From: Streptococcus zalophi
GTDB taxonomy: Bacteria; Bacillota; Bacilli; Lactobacillales; Streptococcaceae
Assembly: GCF_016481285.1 (NCBI RefSeq)
Contig: NZ_JAENBP010000001.1
Location: 274,198-338,197 of the forward strand
Length of the DNA stretch: 64,000 bases
Direction of reading: 5' to 3'
Under the pieces are notes generated by a model. The model had not been told where the DNA came from. It saw only the letters and a list, made by a program, of their open reading frames with translations, and made no database searches. Shown here one piece after another: positions 47,616-56,776 of this stretch. How positions within the stretch are numbered: the first letter of the stretch is position 1; every line of letters starts with the position of its first letter. The position numbers and the translations under genes are program-made.

Positions 47616-48233
47616 TCATTTTATAAACCGACTTGCCAGTTGATAGACCTGATTAATCTCCTTGTTTTCTAACGACCATTGATCAAGTTCATTTTTTATC
47701 AGATTTGGAAATTTCTTACTGATGTCTCTCAATGCATTTCCGACGGATTTTCTAACATAGCCACTTTCATCTTCTTTTAATGATACAATTCGTCTGATTG
47801 CCTCATTAGGGTTTTCCTTAAAAAATGGTCTATTTGTCCAAATTCTCAATCCTTCTATCATTGCTCTTCTAGTGTTAGGATGAGCGCTTTTTAGCCAGTT
47901 ATCAATGGTTGGAAGTGCTTGTTCATATCCTATTTTCTTGCAATACTCATCAAAAGACTTTGCTAAGACTTCCTGAACTCTCCAGTTGTCGTCTTTTGAC
48001 ACCTCATCCCTCAAAAATACCAAGATGTCTTCATCTTCTGATAAGTAGCCAAAAAGAAATACAGCATACATTCTCACTTGGTAGACTGTAGAGTGATAGG
48101 CTAAAAATGCCATACTCTTGATGTCTTCGGTAGTGTTTGTTTTGTAATCTCTTAAGGCTCTTTTTTCTTCTTCTTTGAAACCGTGTTCTATTAGTGACAA
48201 TTCCTTTTCTAATCTGGCAATAACTTTATCCAT
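47616..48233 (-). CDS. AlkD-like HEAT-repeat protein (putative DNA alkylation repair)
   Basis: A 205-residue all-helical protein. Seen: successive HEAT-like units such as KSMAFLAYHSTVYQVRMYAVFLFGYL, DNWRVQEVLAKSFDEYCKKIGYEQALPTIDNWLKSAHPNTRRAMIEGLRIWT and DESGYVRKSVGNALRDISKKFPNLI. The Trp, Asp and Arg placement (NTRRAMIEGLR, RKSVGNALRD) resembles the AlkD superfamily, whose members excise N3/N7-alkylated bases or only bind DNA. Catalytic residues were not confirmed. GGAGA before the ATG. It stands alone between cvpA and mutS2. Confidence 0.75.
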   Translation of the reverse strand: MDKVIARLEKELSLIEHGFKEEEKRALRDYKTNTTEDIKSMAFLAYHSTVYQVRMYAVFLFGYLSEDEDILVFLRDEVSKDDNWRVQEVLAKSFDEYCKKIGYEQALPTIDNWLKSAHPNTRRAMIEGLRIWTNRPFFKENPNEAIRRIVSLKEDESGYVRKSVGNALRDISKKFPNLIKNELDQWSLENKEINQVYQLASRFIK

Positions 48234-48332
48234 TCTCCTGCAATTCCTTTCACACTTAAATCTTATAACATTTATTCGTATGCTACCATATTAGGACTTT
48301 AGTTACTATTTTTTAAGATCTTTTCCTATCAA

Positions 48333-48358
48333 TAAAAAAGCAAGGAAATTCCTTACTT
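48333..48358 (-). terminator. hairpin at the end of cvpA
   Basis: AAGCAAGGAA / TTCCTTACTT (48338-48347, 48349-48358) with A-rich DNA that becomes TTTTTT on the minus strand. It overlaps the cvpA stop. Confidence 0.6.
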
Positions 48359-48898
48359 TAGTATGTTTGTTACCCACAGCATTTTAATTAAGAAAGCTGA
48401 AGGGAAAAATGTAATCAATAACTGAGTCATCACTTCTTTTGAAAGGATGTTTTGGATAAAAGGAATCGGTACGGTGGCTAAAATGCTTAATGCCATGTTG
48501 AAAAAGAGCATTGTCATTAAAACCGATAAAGCACCACTAATACAGTTAAAGGTTAGGGTGTCATAGAGGTCCAAGTCCATCAAGTTCATAAAGATGCCTA
48601 GTAGACGAAAGGCTAAATAGCTGGCGATGAAGATGCTTAAAAAAGCTACACCTGCATAATAAACCTTGTCCAATTCAAAAATTGGAACATCGGTAAAAAA
48701 GAAAACTTTGACATCCTCAGCCGGATTGGAATAGGGAACCCATAATGTAATTGCCTTGGCAAGAGGTTTATAATACAAACTACTAATAACAAGCGACACA
48801 ATAGTTGCCAAAAAATAATAGCCTTGAAGAATAATTCCGCGCGAGTAGCCAATGTAGAAATGCCACGCCAGTATTAATAAAATGATAAGTGATAACAT
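48353..48898 (-). CDS. cvpA: CvpA family membrane protein
   Basis: A 181-residue CvpA-like protein with about four TMs. Seen: LIILLILAWHFYIGYSRGIILQGYYFLATIVSLVISSLYY at the start, typical of the family (colicin V production protein; role in envelope homeostasis in other bacteria). It is second in zapA-cvpA, its ATG meeting the zapA stop. In streptococci zapA-cvpA-mutS2 is a common block; here an AlkD-like gene lies in between. Confidence 0.88.
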   Translation of the reverse strand: MLSLIILLILAWHFYIGYSRGIILQGYYFLATIVSLVISSLYYKPLAKAITLWVPYSNPAEDVKVFFFTDVPIFELDKVYYAGVAFLSIFIASYLAFRLLGIFMNLMDLDLYDTLTFNCISGALSVLMTMLFFNMALSILATVPIPFIQNILSKEVMTQLLITFFPSAFLIKMLWVTNILK

Positions 48899-49209
48899 TA
48901 GTAGTCTTCACCTACTTCACTGGCATTGATTTTTTCTTGCAAGTCACCCATGTATTTGCCACGTAATTCTTCTAATTCTCTTTCTTTTTTGTCAAACTCA
49001 ATTTCTCTGACCAACTGTTTTGATAAGGTGTTGATAGCCATCAAAATAGCCACGGTTTCATTGTCAGCTTGTGGTAATTTTTCTTTAATGGCCTCATATT
49101 TTTCTCTCGCAACACGTTCAACTTCTTCCATAAATAGATTATCTTTATCTGTTGTTAGTGTTAATGATTTGTCTCCAAAAGTAAATTTATAACGATTTTT
49201 ATTATCCAT
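48898..49209 (-). CDS. zapA: cell division protein ZapA
   Basis: A 103-residue ZapA that bundles FtsZ filaments. Seen: N-terminal KNRYKFTFGDKSLTLTTDKDNLFMEEVERVAREKYEAIKEKL and a C-terminal coiled coil (LVREIEFDKKERELEELRGKY). AGAGGTG before the ATG. It usually faces rnhC in streptococci; here about 10.5 kb separates them. Confidence 0.92.
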   Translation of the reverse strand: MDNKNRYKFTFGDKSLTLTTDKDNLFMEEVERVAREKYEAIKEKLPQADNETVAILMAINTLSKQLVREIEFDKKERELEELRGKYMGDLQEKINASEVGEDY

Positions 49210-49283
49210 ATGTCACCTCTTACATTTTATTATAACGATTTTTTAAAATTTGACAATCTCAAAGCTATTTTTTTCAGATAGAT

Positions 49284-50135
49284 TCATCTTGTTGGCACAT
49301 AGGTTAATCTCTCTTTGTTTTTTGCCAAAAATTCTGGTAATTCAATATCTGGAATTTGTCTTAGATATAGGTTTGATCTGATAGTCTCATCTTCTTCTCG
49401 ACAGGTTGAAAGTACCAAATAACGATCTGAAGCATTGATTTCAATAGCTTCATTTTTAACAATAGCCTCTTTTTTAACCTCTCTTAGTTGCTTTAAAAAG
49501 ATATGATCATTTTCAAAACTAGTTCTATAAAAAGCAGTGGTTTCTGGCACAATAATCATAAATGCTGCTTCATAGTAATAATAACGTTCAGGTGTTTCAA
49601 TCACGAGATAAGGATGTTCATTAAAATACGTTTGGTCGTCATAAAAATTGACATCATTAAACATCCTATGATCAGGAACGGTACTTCCCCTAGCATGACC
49701 AAACAGCCAAGTCAAACGATCTTGAAAATTTGGATGATTGTCCGTATCCATAAACACCGCACCCATATAAGGTGAGTACTCACCAGTAATGGTTTGTTCC
49801 AAGTATTTATGGTTATCTCCCGTATGAAGCACCGGCTCGTCAAGTTGCGTTCCTGGAGCGTAGATATAAGCGATAACTTCTTCATTTATTTCTTTTAAGG
49901 GGACAAAGCGTTGTTTTAACTGTTCTTTTTCTGCGTCAGATACTTTATAGGTGACTTTGGCTTTTGTTTTTTCTACTGCTTTGTCTTTTGTGATTACTGT
50001 CGTTTTTTCTGATGATTCTTTTGAAGCATTTTCTTTTTGAAAATTGATTTGAGGTAAAAGTAACACAAAAAACAGAATTGCTAAGACACTGATAATAAGA
50101 CCAACTAGCCACTTAATTTTTTTTGATTTATTCAT
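49284..50135 (-). CDS. class B sortase
   Basis: A 283-residue sortase. Seen: N-terminal TM (about residues 9-28), a Lys/Ser/Thr stretch, then the sortase B fold with the beta strand DEPVLHTGDNHKYLEQTITGEYSPYMGAVFMD, catalytic His147 (LFGHARG), Cys245 (VLSTCREEDE) and Arg253 (TIRSNLYL). Class B sortases attach one or few substrates with NPQTN-like or variant signals, or build pili; no substrate gene is adjacent. The ATG has no ribosome site and follows TATAAT (50142-50147) by 6 nt. It lies upstream of the GRE module on the same strand, after tandem terminators. Confidence 0.9.
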   Translation of the reverse strand: MNKSKKIKWLVGLIISVLAILFFVLLLPQINFQKENASKESSEKTTVITKDKAVEKTKAKVTYKVSDAEKEQLKQRFVPLKEINEEVIAYIYAPGTQLDEPVLHTGDNHKYLEQTITGEYSPYMGAVFMDTDNHPNFQDRLTWLFGHARGSTVPDHRMFNDVNFYDDQTYFNEHPYLVIETPERYYYYEAAFMIIVPETTAFYRTSFENDHIFLKQLREVKKEAIVKNEAIEINASDRYLVLSTCREEDETIRSNLYLRQIPDIELPEFLAKNKERLTYVPTR

Positions 50136-50141
50136 ATCACT

Positions 50142-50147
50142 ATTATA
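50142..50147 (-). promoter_or_regulatory. -10 box of the sortase gene (leaderless start)
   Basis: Minus strand TATAAT then AGTGAT and the ATG at 50135; no TG extension and no clear -35. Confidence 0.45.
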
Positions 50148-50276
50148 ACGTTTTCATTCAGGAAATTAAAGTAAGGCTACCGATATTCTCTATTATTTTT
50201 AATTTTTGTGTTTTATAGCTCATCATTTGTCACTATTAATATGATTTCTTTTTACTATAAATGATTTTTTATCAAC

Positions 50277-50330
50277 AAAAAAGCCCTATCATATCTGTCA
50301 GTACTTTTGTCTTTTCAGATATGATAAAGC
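50277..50330 (-). terminator. second terminator after gldA
   Basis: Minus strand arms TTATCATATCTG / CAGATATGATAG enclose about 18 nt, then GGGCTTTTTT. Confidence 0.8.
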
Positions 50331-50331
50331 T

Positions 50332-50364
50332 AAAAAACCGTCTAAACGATATCGTTTAGACGGT
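50332..50364 (-). terminator. first terminator after gldA
   Basis: A 28-bp perfect palindrome (50337-50364; half-site ACCGTCTAAACGAT), followed on the minus strand by TTTTTT. In series with the item at 50277. Confidence 0.85.
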
Positions 50365-50372
50365 TAATCACA

Positions 50373-51464
50373 TTAAGGTAATGTTTTAACATAAGCATCA
50401 ACAGCCAAAAGGGCATTTGCCACATCCTCTGCAGATATTTCAAATGGCATTTGATGAATCGTTTCTCCTTTAGCGGTAGCCTGTTTGCCAACCTTTAACA
50501 GTTCTTTATAATCAGCATTATCTAAATGCATTTCTTTCAATGTGGTTGGCATACCAATTTCTCTGTAGAAGTGAACATATTTATCAAATTCTTCTTTTGG
50601 TCTATTTTCTAAGAACAATTGTGTCAAAGTTCCGTATGCTACTTTTTCCCCATGAGTCAGATGATGAATATCTCCAGACAATGCAGTAAAACCATTGTGT
50701 ATAGCGTGAGCAGCAGCGAGTCCTGCACTTTCAAAACCTAATCCACTGAGTAAAGTATTTGCTTCAATAATATTTTCTAATGGTTTTGTAACCACTTTTT
50801 GCTCGCAACTTAGCAGGGCTTTAACGCCATCTTCAAACAAGGTTTTCTCACACATTTGTGCGATAGCTAAACCTGCCAATGTCTGACCTGATCCGAGCAT
50901 AGTGGTGCCATTTTTTTGAGAAACGGCGCGTGCTTCCACCCAAGTTGCTAATCCGTCTGCTATACCTGAAGCCAATAATCTTTTTGGCGATTGACTAATC
51001 ACTTTGGTATCGACTAAAACTAATTCTGGGTTTTTTGAGTAGAAAATATATTTTTCAAAAGCGCCATCATCAGTATAGATAACTGATAAAGCTGACGTAG
51101 GAGCATCTGTTGAAGCAATGGTAGGAGCAATCACAACAGGAACATTTAATATATCAGCTATTGATTTAGCACTATCTATTGTTTTACCACCACCTAGACC
51201 AATGACTAAATCACTTTTTTTATCAAGACCAATTTCAACAACACGATTAATTTCGTTATCTGAAGCTTCTCCTTGAAAATTAACACGAGTCACTGATAAA
51301 CCATACTGATGTAGGTAAGTTTCAAAATCATGACCAATAATATCATAAACAAAATCATCACATAATAAGATTGGACTTGACCCTAATTCTAAAATAGCTT
51401 TATCATTTTCAAACAAAGCATTCTCACCCTGAATATAACGTGACGGACTAGCAAATATTCTCAT
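50373..51464 (-). CDS. gldA: glycerol/hydroxyacetone dehydrogenase GldA
   Basis: A 363-residue zinc- and NAD-dependent iron-containing-type alcohol dehydrogenase. Seen: NAD site VIGLGGGKTIDSAK and PTIASTDAPTSALSVIY, the zinc ligands in ASGIADGLATWVEARA (Asp), AAHAIHNGFTAL (His) and HLTHGEKVAYGT (His). Known activities of GldA include glycerol/dihydroxyacetone and hydroxyacetone/1,2-propanediol. Last gene of GRE-aldolase-gldA, 54 nt after the aldolase. In this context reduction of hydroxyacetone is my preferred role (inference). Confidence 0.93.
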   Translation of the reverse strand: MRIFASPSRYIQGENALFENDKAILELGSSPILLCDDFVYDIIGHDFETYLHQYGLSVTRVNFQGEASDNEINRVVEIGLDKKSDLVIGLGGGKTIDSAKSIADILNVPVVIAPTIASTDAPTSALSVIYTDDGAFEKYIFYSKNPELVLVDTKVISQSPKRLLASGIADGLATWVEARAVSQKNGTTMLGSGQTLAGLAIAQMCEKTLFEDGVKALLSCEQKVVTKPLENIIEANTLLSGLGFESAGLAAAHAIHNGFTALSGDIHHLTHGEKVAYGTLTQLFLENRPKEEFDKYVHFYREIGMPTTLKEMHLDNADYKELLKVGKQATAKGETIHQMPFEISAEDVANALLAVDAYVKTLP

Positions 51465-51518
51465 AATAGTTCTCCTTTATTATGTTTTGAAAAGCTAAAT
51501 TATAATGATATGAAGTTT

Positions 51519-52187
51519 TTAAATACTATTTGTGTGGTATATAGATTCCCAATCCTTAGAAAAATCATCAACAGCCTTTTGAATAGAAGGCATGGCAAAG
51601 CCGGATTCAAAAACATCTGGCCCAGCGGTAATAGCCTGTGCACCTAAAGCCAATGACTTATTGATTTGGCTGACATTTTTAAAACTAGCTGCTAAAATTT
51701 TACTTTCTGAACGTTCTCTGTCAATAGCCTCTGCTAGTTGTCCAATCACTGCTTCTGGATCAATATTAAGGTTTTCCATTCGATTATAATAAGGTGCTAA
51801 GTAATCAGCACCAGCTTCAATCGCCAATAACCCTTGAAAGGTGGTATAAATAGCTGTTGCTGTAATATGATAACCTTTAGTTTTTAAGGTTTTGATGGCA
51901 GCAAGACCTTCTGTTGTTACAGGAACCTTAACAAAAATATTTTCGCCACACTGCCTACGAATCTCGGCAGCATCTTTTAAAATCCCTTCATAATCTTGAG
52001 CAATGACTTGCACATGAATAGAGGCTTTTTCACCAATAATAGACCGAACGTCCTTAATCCGTTTAAAAAAATCAAACTCACCCTCTTTTTTAGCAATTGA
52101 AGGATTAGAGGTCACTCCTGCAAGTGGTAAAATGCGATTCCATTTTTTAATAGCCTCTAAATTTAAACTATCTAACATAAATTCCAT
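51519..52187 (-). CDS. fructose-6-phosphate aldolase-like enzyme (FSA/TalC family)
   Basis: A 222-residue class I aldolase of the small transaldolase family. Seen: [13 protein letters not shown], Schiff-base Lys87 in [22 protein letters not shown] and ILAASFKN. Gln60 (HVQVIA) is the position where FSA has Gln and true transaldolases have Glu, which favours aldol cleavage over transfer. In the pathway proposed here it would split 1-deoxyfructose-6-phosphate into glyceraldehyde-3-phosphate and hydroxyacetone. Also called mipB/talC in streptococcal annotation. Between the GRE gene and gldA. Confidence 0.9.
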   Translation of the reverse strand: MEFMLDSLNLEAIKKWNRILPLAGVTSNPSIAKKEGEFDFFKRIKDVRSIIGEKASIHVQVIAQDYEGILKDAAEIRRQCGENIFVKVPVTTEGLAAIKTLKTKGYHITATAIYTTFQGLLAIEAGADYLAPYYNRMENLNIDPEAVIGQLAEAIDRERSESKILAASFKNVSQINKSLALGAQAITAGPDVFESGFAMPSIQKAVDDFSKDWESIYHTNSI

Positions 52188-52207
52188 GTTTTTATTTCCT
52201 CTGATAT

Positions 52208-54625
52208 TTATAAGGTATGTTCTGTACGTTCTATAATGTCATCTTGAGTTGCTTTTGAAAGTACATTGAAGAAAGCAGAGTATCCAGCCACACGGACAAT
52301 TAAATCACGGTGTTTTTCAGGATGTTTTTGGGCATCTATCAATGTTTCACGAGAGACAACATTATATTGGATATGATAGCCGTGTAGACGATTGAAAAAT
52401 GTTCTCAACAAAGCCATCAATTTCATTTTATCTTCTTCTTTAGCTAGTGTTTGTGGATTAACTTTTTGGTTTAGTAACACGCCACCAACAATTTCTTCTG
52501 TCGGTAATTTAGACACTGATTTCAAAACAGAAGTTGGTCCTTTTTTGTCCATACTGTGCTCTGGGGAACATCCTTCTGCTAATGGTGTACCAGCATGACG
52601 TCCATCTGGAGTTGCTAATGTACCTCTACCTTGTCCCACATTTGCTGAAATAGATGAGGTTCCTGAATAGCGAATACCGCCAATTGGGCCTCTACCATAA
52701 CGTGTATTAGGATATTTAGCGATTTCATCAATATAAGTGTTATAAATGTCGACAACTAAGTTGTCAGCATAATCATCATCATTTCCATATTTTGGAGCAT
52801 CATTGATTAGCATTTGACGAATCTCTTCTCCTCTTTCACCAGCAAAATCTGTTTCAAGAGCGTGCCAAAGTTCTTTGGTTGTTAGACGTTCTTCTTCAAA
52901 GACTAATTTTTTCATTGCAGCTAATGAATCTGATAAATTCGCGATACCAACTTGCAGACCAGAAATGTAGTCATAAACTGCTCCACCTTCTTTAATGGTC
53001 TTACCACGACCAATACAATCATCTGTTAGTGTTGAACATAAAATATCTGGCACTTCACGCTCTAAACCAAGGTCAATGGCATTTTCTACGATAACACTCA
53101 TACGTGTTATTTCTCGAAGTGTCTCATCTAATGCTTCCTTGAATTGCTCATAACTCTTCATGTCATTGAAATGTCCATGGCCTGTGGCAAAACGTTTGCC
53201 AGATGCTGGATCAATGCCATCATTCATAGTAATTAATAGAATTTTAGGGAAGTTAATATAGCTCATACCAGTACAACGGTAACCCCATTTACCAGGAACT
53301 GCTGTTTCAACACAACCAATAGCTGAATAATCATAAGCATCTTCTTCGCCAACACCTTTTTTGATGAAAGATGGGATGATGATTTCATCATTATTCATTG
53401 CTGGCATACCAAAACCAAGTTTCATAACCTCAATACACTCATTCATAAAGCGATTATCTAATCCTTTATGGTAGCGAACAGTTAAATTAGGTTGAGGTAG
53501 CTTTGTCTGTGCGACACTGCGAAGAACTAAATAAGATAGTGGATTAACGGCATCTTTTTTATCGCGAGTTTGTCCCCCTATTGTTACATTTTGATATAAG
53601 GGACTACCTGCAGATGAAAATGTATGTGCTTGGCTACGAACTTTATTGATAGTCAATGTTTTAATCCATAAATTCGTTAAGCGCTCAACAATGGAATCTT
53701 CTATTTCACGTCCAGCTTCCAAATCAGCTTTAACATAAGGATACATATATTGATCAAATCGTCCATATGATAAAGAATGGCCATTTGATTCAATTTGAAG
53801 AATACATTGAATAAACCAAACTGATTGAACAGCTTCAGCAAAAGTTTCTGCCGGTTCATAAGGCACCTTATCACATATACGTGCTATTTCAAGCAATTCT
53901 TCCTTACGTTTTGAATTCGCTGTTTTGGCTAACTCTCTTGCTAAATCAGCGTAACGTTTAGCATAGGTCTTAACGGCGTCAATAACGATGAAAACTGAGT
54001 CATAAAAATGATACTTATCAATATTTTCAGCAACTGTCAAATCAAGGGAATCTTTAGCCACTCGAGCTTTTTCTTCAAATCCTTTAAGACCGTACTTCAA
54101 TAACTTATCATAATTGACAGCTAAATGAGCATCGCCTGAATTCATCTTACCTTCCATCCCAAAGAAGCCTGTTTCCATATAAACTTGTACTTCATCTGGT
54201 AACAAAACACCACATCTTGCTCGAAGATTATTATTTTCCCAAAACGGAGCTATAGAACGCAATTGTTCTTTGGTTTCTTCAGTAATGTAGAAGACATCCC
54301 CGTCACGTTTTTCAAATAAATCAAGTTCATTTAAAACAAATTCCAAAGTATATTCTGGGAAAATTGGTGCATCTTTATTAGATGACGCTTGATTTCCAGC
54401 AATCAAACTTTCATCCTCAATATAAATGGTCATGTTTTCTAGAATATTTTGAAGCATATAAGCACGCTTTAAGTTAGAAGGTTTATTTAAATGTTTTTGA
54501 TATGATTGAGTGACAAGAATAGCACGTTCGGCATCAATGTATGGTTTTTTATCTAAAACCGCTTCACGATATTTTTGCATTCTTTCAGTAAGTTGACCAA
54601 AATAAGATGTTTGTCCTTTTTCCAT
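52208..54625 (-). CDS. pflD: glycyl radical enzyme, C-O lyase/dehydratase type (PflD/YbiW-like)
   Basis: An 805-residue glycyl radical enzyme. Seen: active-site thiyl Cys438 in [13 protein letters not shown] and the glycyl radical loop [10 protein letters not shown] (Gly781) near the C-terminus. Pyruvate formate-lyase has adjacent Cys-Cys; Cys-x-Glu as here is the signature of eliminating members such as glycerol and choline lyases and E. coli YbiW/PflD. Hence annotation as formate acetyltransferase would be wrong. The start is the ATG at 54625 behind AGGAGGAG; an in-frame extension to 54688 crosses the operator repeats. First gene of GRE-aldolase-gldA; needs anaerobiosis and the activase at 58742. 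Confidence 0.92.
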   Translation of the reverse strand: MEKGQTSYFGQLTERMQKYREAVLDKKPYIDAERAILVTQSYQKHLNKPSNLKRAYMLQNILENMTIYIEDESLIAGNQASSNKDAPIFPEYTLEFVLNELDLFEKRDGDVFYITEETKEQLRSIAPFWENNNLRARCGVLLPDEVQVYMETGFFGMEGKMNSGDAHLAVNYDKLLKYGLKGFEEKARVAKDSLDLTVAENIDKYHFYDSVFIVIDAVKTYAKRYADLARELAKTANSKRKEELLEIARICDKVPYEPAETFAEAVQSVWFIQCILQIESNGHSLSYGRFDQYMYPYVKADLEAGREIEDSIVERLTNLWIKTLTINKVRSQAHTFSSAGSPLYQNVTIGGQTRDKKDAVNPLSYLVLRSVAQTKLPQPNLTVRYHKGLDNRFMNECIEVMKLGFGMPAMNNDEIIIPSFIKKGVGEEDAYDYSAIGCVETAVPGKWGYRCTGMSYINFPKILLITMNDGIDPASGKRFATGHGHFNDMKSYEQFKEALDETLREITRMSVIVENAIDLGLEREVPDILCSTLTDDCIGRGKTIKEGGAVYDYISGLQVGIANLSDSLAAMKKLVFEEERLTTKELWHALETDFAGERGEEIRQMLINDAPKYGNDDDYADNLVVDIYNTYIDEIAKYPNTRYGRGPIGGIRYSGTSSISANVGQGRGTLATPDGRHAGTPLAEGCSPEHSMDKKGPTSVLKSVSKLPTEEIVGGVLLNQKVNPQTLAKEEDKMKLMALLRTFFNRLHGYHIQYNVVSRETLIDAQKHPEKHRDLIVRVAGYSAFFNVLSKATQDDIIERTEHTL

Positions 54626-54644
54626 GATTTCTCCTCCTGCTTGT

Positions 54645-54715
54645 TTCTTTCGTAAATATTTTATATTCTTTCGTAACCATTTTATCACAAAAAGCAGTAT
54701 TAATCACGAAAGGAA
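54645..54715 (-). promoter_or_regulatory. TTTCG repeats before the GRE operon (probable DeoR-family operators)
   Basis: TTCTTTCGTAA occurs at 54645-54655 and 54666-54676, exactly 21 bp apart (two helix turns). A third copy in inverted orientation (TTCCTTTCGTG) is at 54705-54715. The same motif lies before the activase gene. Confidence 0.65.
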
Positions 54716-54740
54716 GTGGGAATTTTAAAATCAAATAGAA

Positions 54741-54756
54741 TTGCACGAATGTGCAA
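54741..54756. promoter_or_regulatory. probable SorC-family operator before the GRE operon
   Basis: TTGCACGAATGTGCAA, arms TTGCAC/GTGCAA around 4 nt. An almost identical copy precedes the PTS operon at 56831-56846. Confidence 0.7.
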
Positions 54757-54763
54757 GTATGTG

Positions 54764-56062
54764 TTACTCTGTCGCTTCTTCTTTTTCATAGGCCAACTTA
54801 TCTTGAAACTTAAAGAAAGGGAAATAAATGATTGTTGATAAAGTTAATATCAATATTTGGATAACAGCTCCTTGCCATCCACCAACCATAAATCCTGAAA
54901 TAATCGCTGGCGTGCTCCAAGGTAATGTAACACCAGCAAAAGGTTGCATGAAACCTATTGCGATTGAACCATAAACAATAATGGCAGAAAGGACAGGTAC
55001 CAAGACAAATGGCACAAACATAACAGGATTCATAACAACTGGAAACCCAAAGACAACTGGTTCATTGACGTTAAAAATAGCTGGAAAAGCAGCTACTTTT
55101 CCTAAAGCTTGGTATTGTTTTGACTTTGCAGCAAATAACATGGCAATCACTAAACCAAATGTTATCCCTGAACCTGAAATGATTAAAAAACTATCTAGGA
55201 ATTGTTGAGTAACAATATGTGCTCCCTGATCAAGTGATAAATTACCAGCTTGTTGTAAAGCTTTATTGGCATCTAAATTAGAAAGTAATAAGGCTGTCAC
55301 AATGCCATTAACCACAGATTGTCCATGGACACCAAACCACCATAAAAATGATATGAAGAAGGCTATCCCAATAGCACCATATAAAGAACCTGTCAATCCT
55401 TGTAATGGTACTTGAATAACATCATAAATCATTTCAATAAAAGTGCCACCATTTGTTACTGCATTAGAAATAATGTAAATTACCATTGATAGAACAAAAA
55501 TGACAAATGCTGGAATCATAGCCTCAAATTGTTTGGCAATAGCTTGAGGAACTTGTTCAGGCATTTTAATAATGATATGTCGTTGAATAAAGGTTGTATA
55601 AATAGCGCCAACAACTAGACCTATGATAATAGCTCCTATTATACCTTGTCCTCCAAACCAAACTTTACTGATAGCATCCCCAATAGCTTCTCCATTTTCT
55701 GGAATATAAGATGATTTTAGAAGAATAAAGAAAGATGATAACGAGAGTACTCCAGCAGGTAGTGGCTCTACGCCAGAATTTTTAGCATAAGAGTAACCAA
55801 TTGAAAAGCAAGATATTAGTCCCATGATTGCAAATGTTCCCGAATAAACTTGCATAAAAGGTTCTGTCCAGTTAGCACCAAAAATGTTAGCTATAGATTG
55901 ATTAACACTTTCAAAAGGGATTTGTCCAGCAATCAAAAATAAACTACCAACTACTGTTAAAGGTAAAATAGCTAACATACCATCTTTAAGAGCAATAATC
56001 CCTCGCATATTAACAAAACGCATAATAGGCGTAATAATTTTTTCAACATTTACTTTAGCCAT
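54764..56062 (-). CDS. lactose/cellobiose-family PTS EIIC
   Basis: A 432-residue membrane channel with about 10 TMs. Seen: N-terminal KIITPIMRFVNMRGIIALKDGMLAILPLTVVGSLFLI, WWFGVHGQSVVNGIVTALLL and FNVNEPVVFGFPVVMNPVMFVPFVLVP, the conserved IIC (Lac family) substrate segments. The start is the ATG at 56062 (AAGGAG); an in-frame extension overlaps the IIB gene. Sugar not known from sequence; the operon context suggests an anhydrohexitol. Third gene of IIA-IIB-IIC; streptococcal annotations call it celB-like. Confidence 0.92.
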   Translation of the reverse strand: MAKVNVEKIITPIMRFVNMRGIIALKDGMLAILPLTVVGSLFLIAGQIPFESVNQSIANIFGANWTEPFMQVYSGTFAIMGLISCFSIGYSYAKNSGVEPLPAGVLSLSSFFILLKSSYIPENGEAIGDAISKVWFGGQGIIGAIIIGLVVGAIYTTFIQRHIIIKMPEQVPQAIAKQFEAMIPAFVIFVLSMVIYIISNAVTNGGTFIEMIYDVIQVPLQGLTGSLYGAIGIAFFISFLWWFGVHGQSVVNGIVTALLLSNLDANKALQQAGNLSLDQGAHIVTQQFLDSFLIISGSGITFGLVIAMLFAAKSKQYQALGKVAAFPAIFNVNEPVVFGFPVVMNPVMFVPFVLVPVLSAIIVYGSIAIGFMQPFAGVTLPWSTPAIISGFMVGGWQGAVIQILILTLSTIIYFPFFKFQDKLAYEKEEATE

Positions 56063-56072
56063 TTTAAACTCC

Positions 56073-56390
56073 TTATGATGCTTTTGTGTGTAAAATACCA
56101 AGAGCCAAGTTAAGAACTTTTTCACCATCTAACATACCATAATCAGCCATTGGAATAACAGCAATCGGAATATGGCAATCCTCACAAATTTTTTGTGATT
56201 TGTCCAAAGTATAGGCTACTTGTGGCCCTAATAAAGCAACATCTAAATGAGCCGCATAATCAGCTAACTTTGCTTGTGAATAAGCTTCAATTTCTGCTTC
56301 AATACCTTTTTTTTCTGCAACAATTCTCATATTATTTACCAACATTCCTGTTGAAAAACCAGCTGCACAAAATAATCCAATTTTTATCAT
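56073..56390 (-). CDS. lactose/cellobiose-family PTS EIIB
   Basis: A 105-residue phosphotransfer protein. Seen: phospho-Cys8 in IGLFCAAGFSTGMLVNNM (the P-loop-like start of IIB Lac/Cel) and DVALLGPQVAYTLDK. It takes phosphate from IIA His78 and passes it to the sugar. It overlaps the IIA stop by 4 nt. Confidence 0.93.
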   Translation of the reverse strand: MIKIGLFCAAGFSTGMLVNNMRIVAEKKGIEAEIEAYSQAKLADYAAHLDVALLGPQVAYTLDKSQKICEDCHIPIAVIPMADYGMLDGEKVLNLALGILHTKAS

Positions 56391-56719
56391 TTTTTTGCTC
56401 CTTTCGTTTGTAACTCTTGACGTAATTCAATGATTTCCTTGATTAAATTGATTTCTGTAATAGTTGTCATTAGATGATCTTGAGAGTGAACAAATAAGGC
56501 TGTGATATCAGTTTTTGTTCCTCTAGCTTCCTGTGCCAAAAATTGTGTCTGTAAATTATGAGCTTCTAATAAGGCATTGTCAGCTAATTCTACTTCTTTT
56601 TGACTATCTTCAAACAATCCTTCTTTTGCTAATTTTAAAGCCTGATAAATATGTTGTTTGGCATCTCCAGCATTTAAAATTAAACCCATGATCATTTGAT
56701 CTGCAACAATAAGTTCCAT
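56387..56719 (-). CDS. lactose/cellobiose-family PTS EIIA
   Basis: A 110-residue three-helix IIA. Seen: LILNAGDAKQHIYQALKLAKEG (structural Asp/His) and the phosphorylation site ALFVHSQDHLMTT with His78. It forms a trimer in the family. First gene of the PTS operon, AAAGGA before the ATG. Confidence 0.93.
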   Translation of the reverse strand: MELIVADQMIMGLILNAGDAKQHIYQALKLAKEGLFEDSQKEVELADNALLEAHNLQTQFLAQEARGTKTDITALFVHSQDHLMTTITEINLIKEIIELRQELQTKGAKK

Positions 56720-56747
56720 CGTCGATCCTTTCTTTGATATCTTGATT

Positions 56748-56763
56748 ATGTAACCGGTTTCAT
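56748..56763. promoter_or_regulatory. cre in the PTS operon leader
   Basis: ATGTAACCGGTTTCAT matches WTGNAARCGNWWWCAW at 15 of 16 positions. It lies just downstream of the predicted transcription start, where CcpA would act as a roadblock. Confidence 0.7.
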
Positions 56764-56776
56764 TTTTCTTAAATTA

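Noticed and set aside
52208..54625. Annotation of the GRE as formate acetyltransferase
   Set aside because: It lacks the Cys-Cys pair of PFL; Cys438-Val-Glu indicates an eliminating GRE.
54626..54688. 21-codon N-terminal extension of the GRE gene
   Set aside because: It covers the TTTCG repeats and the strong AGGAGGAG site in front of the ATG at 54625.
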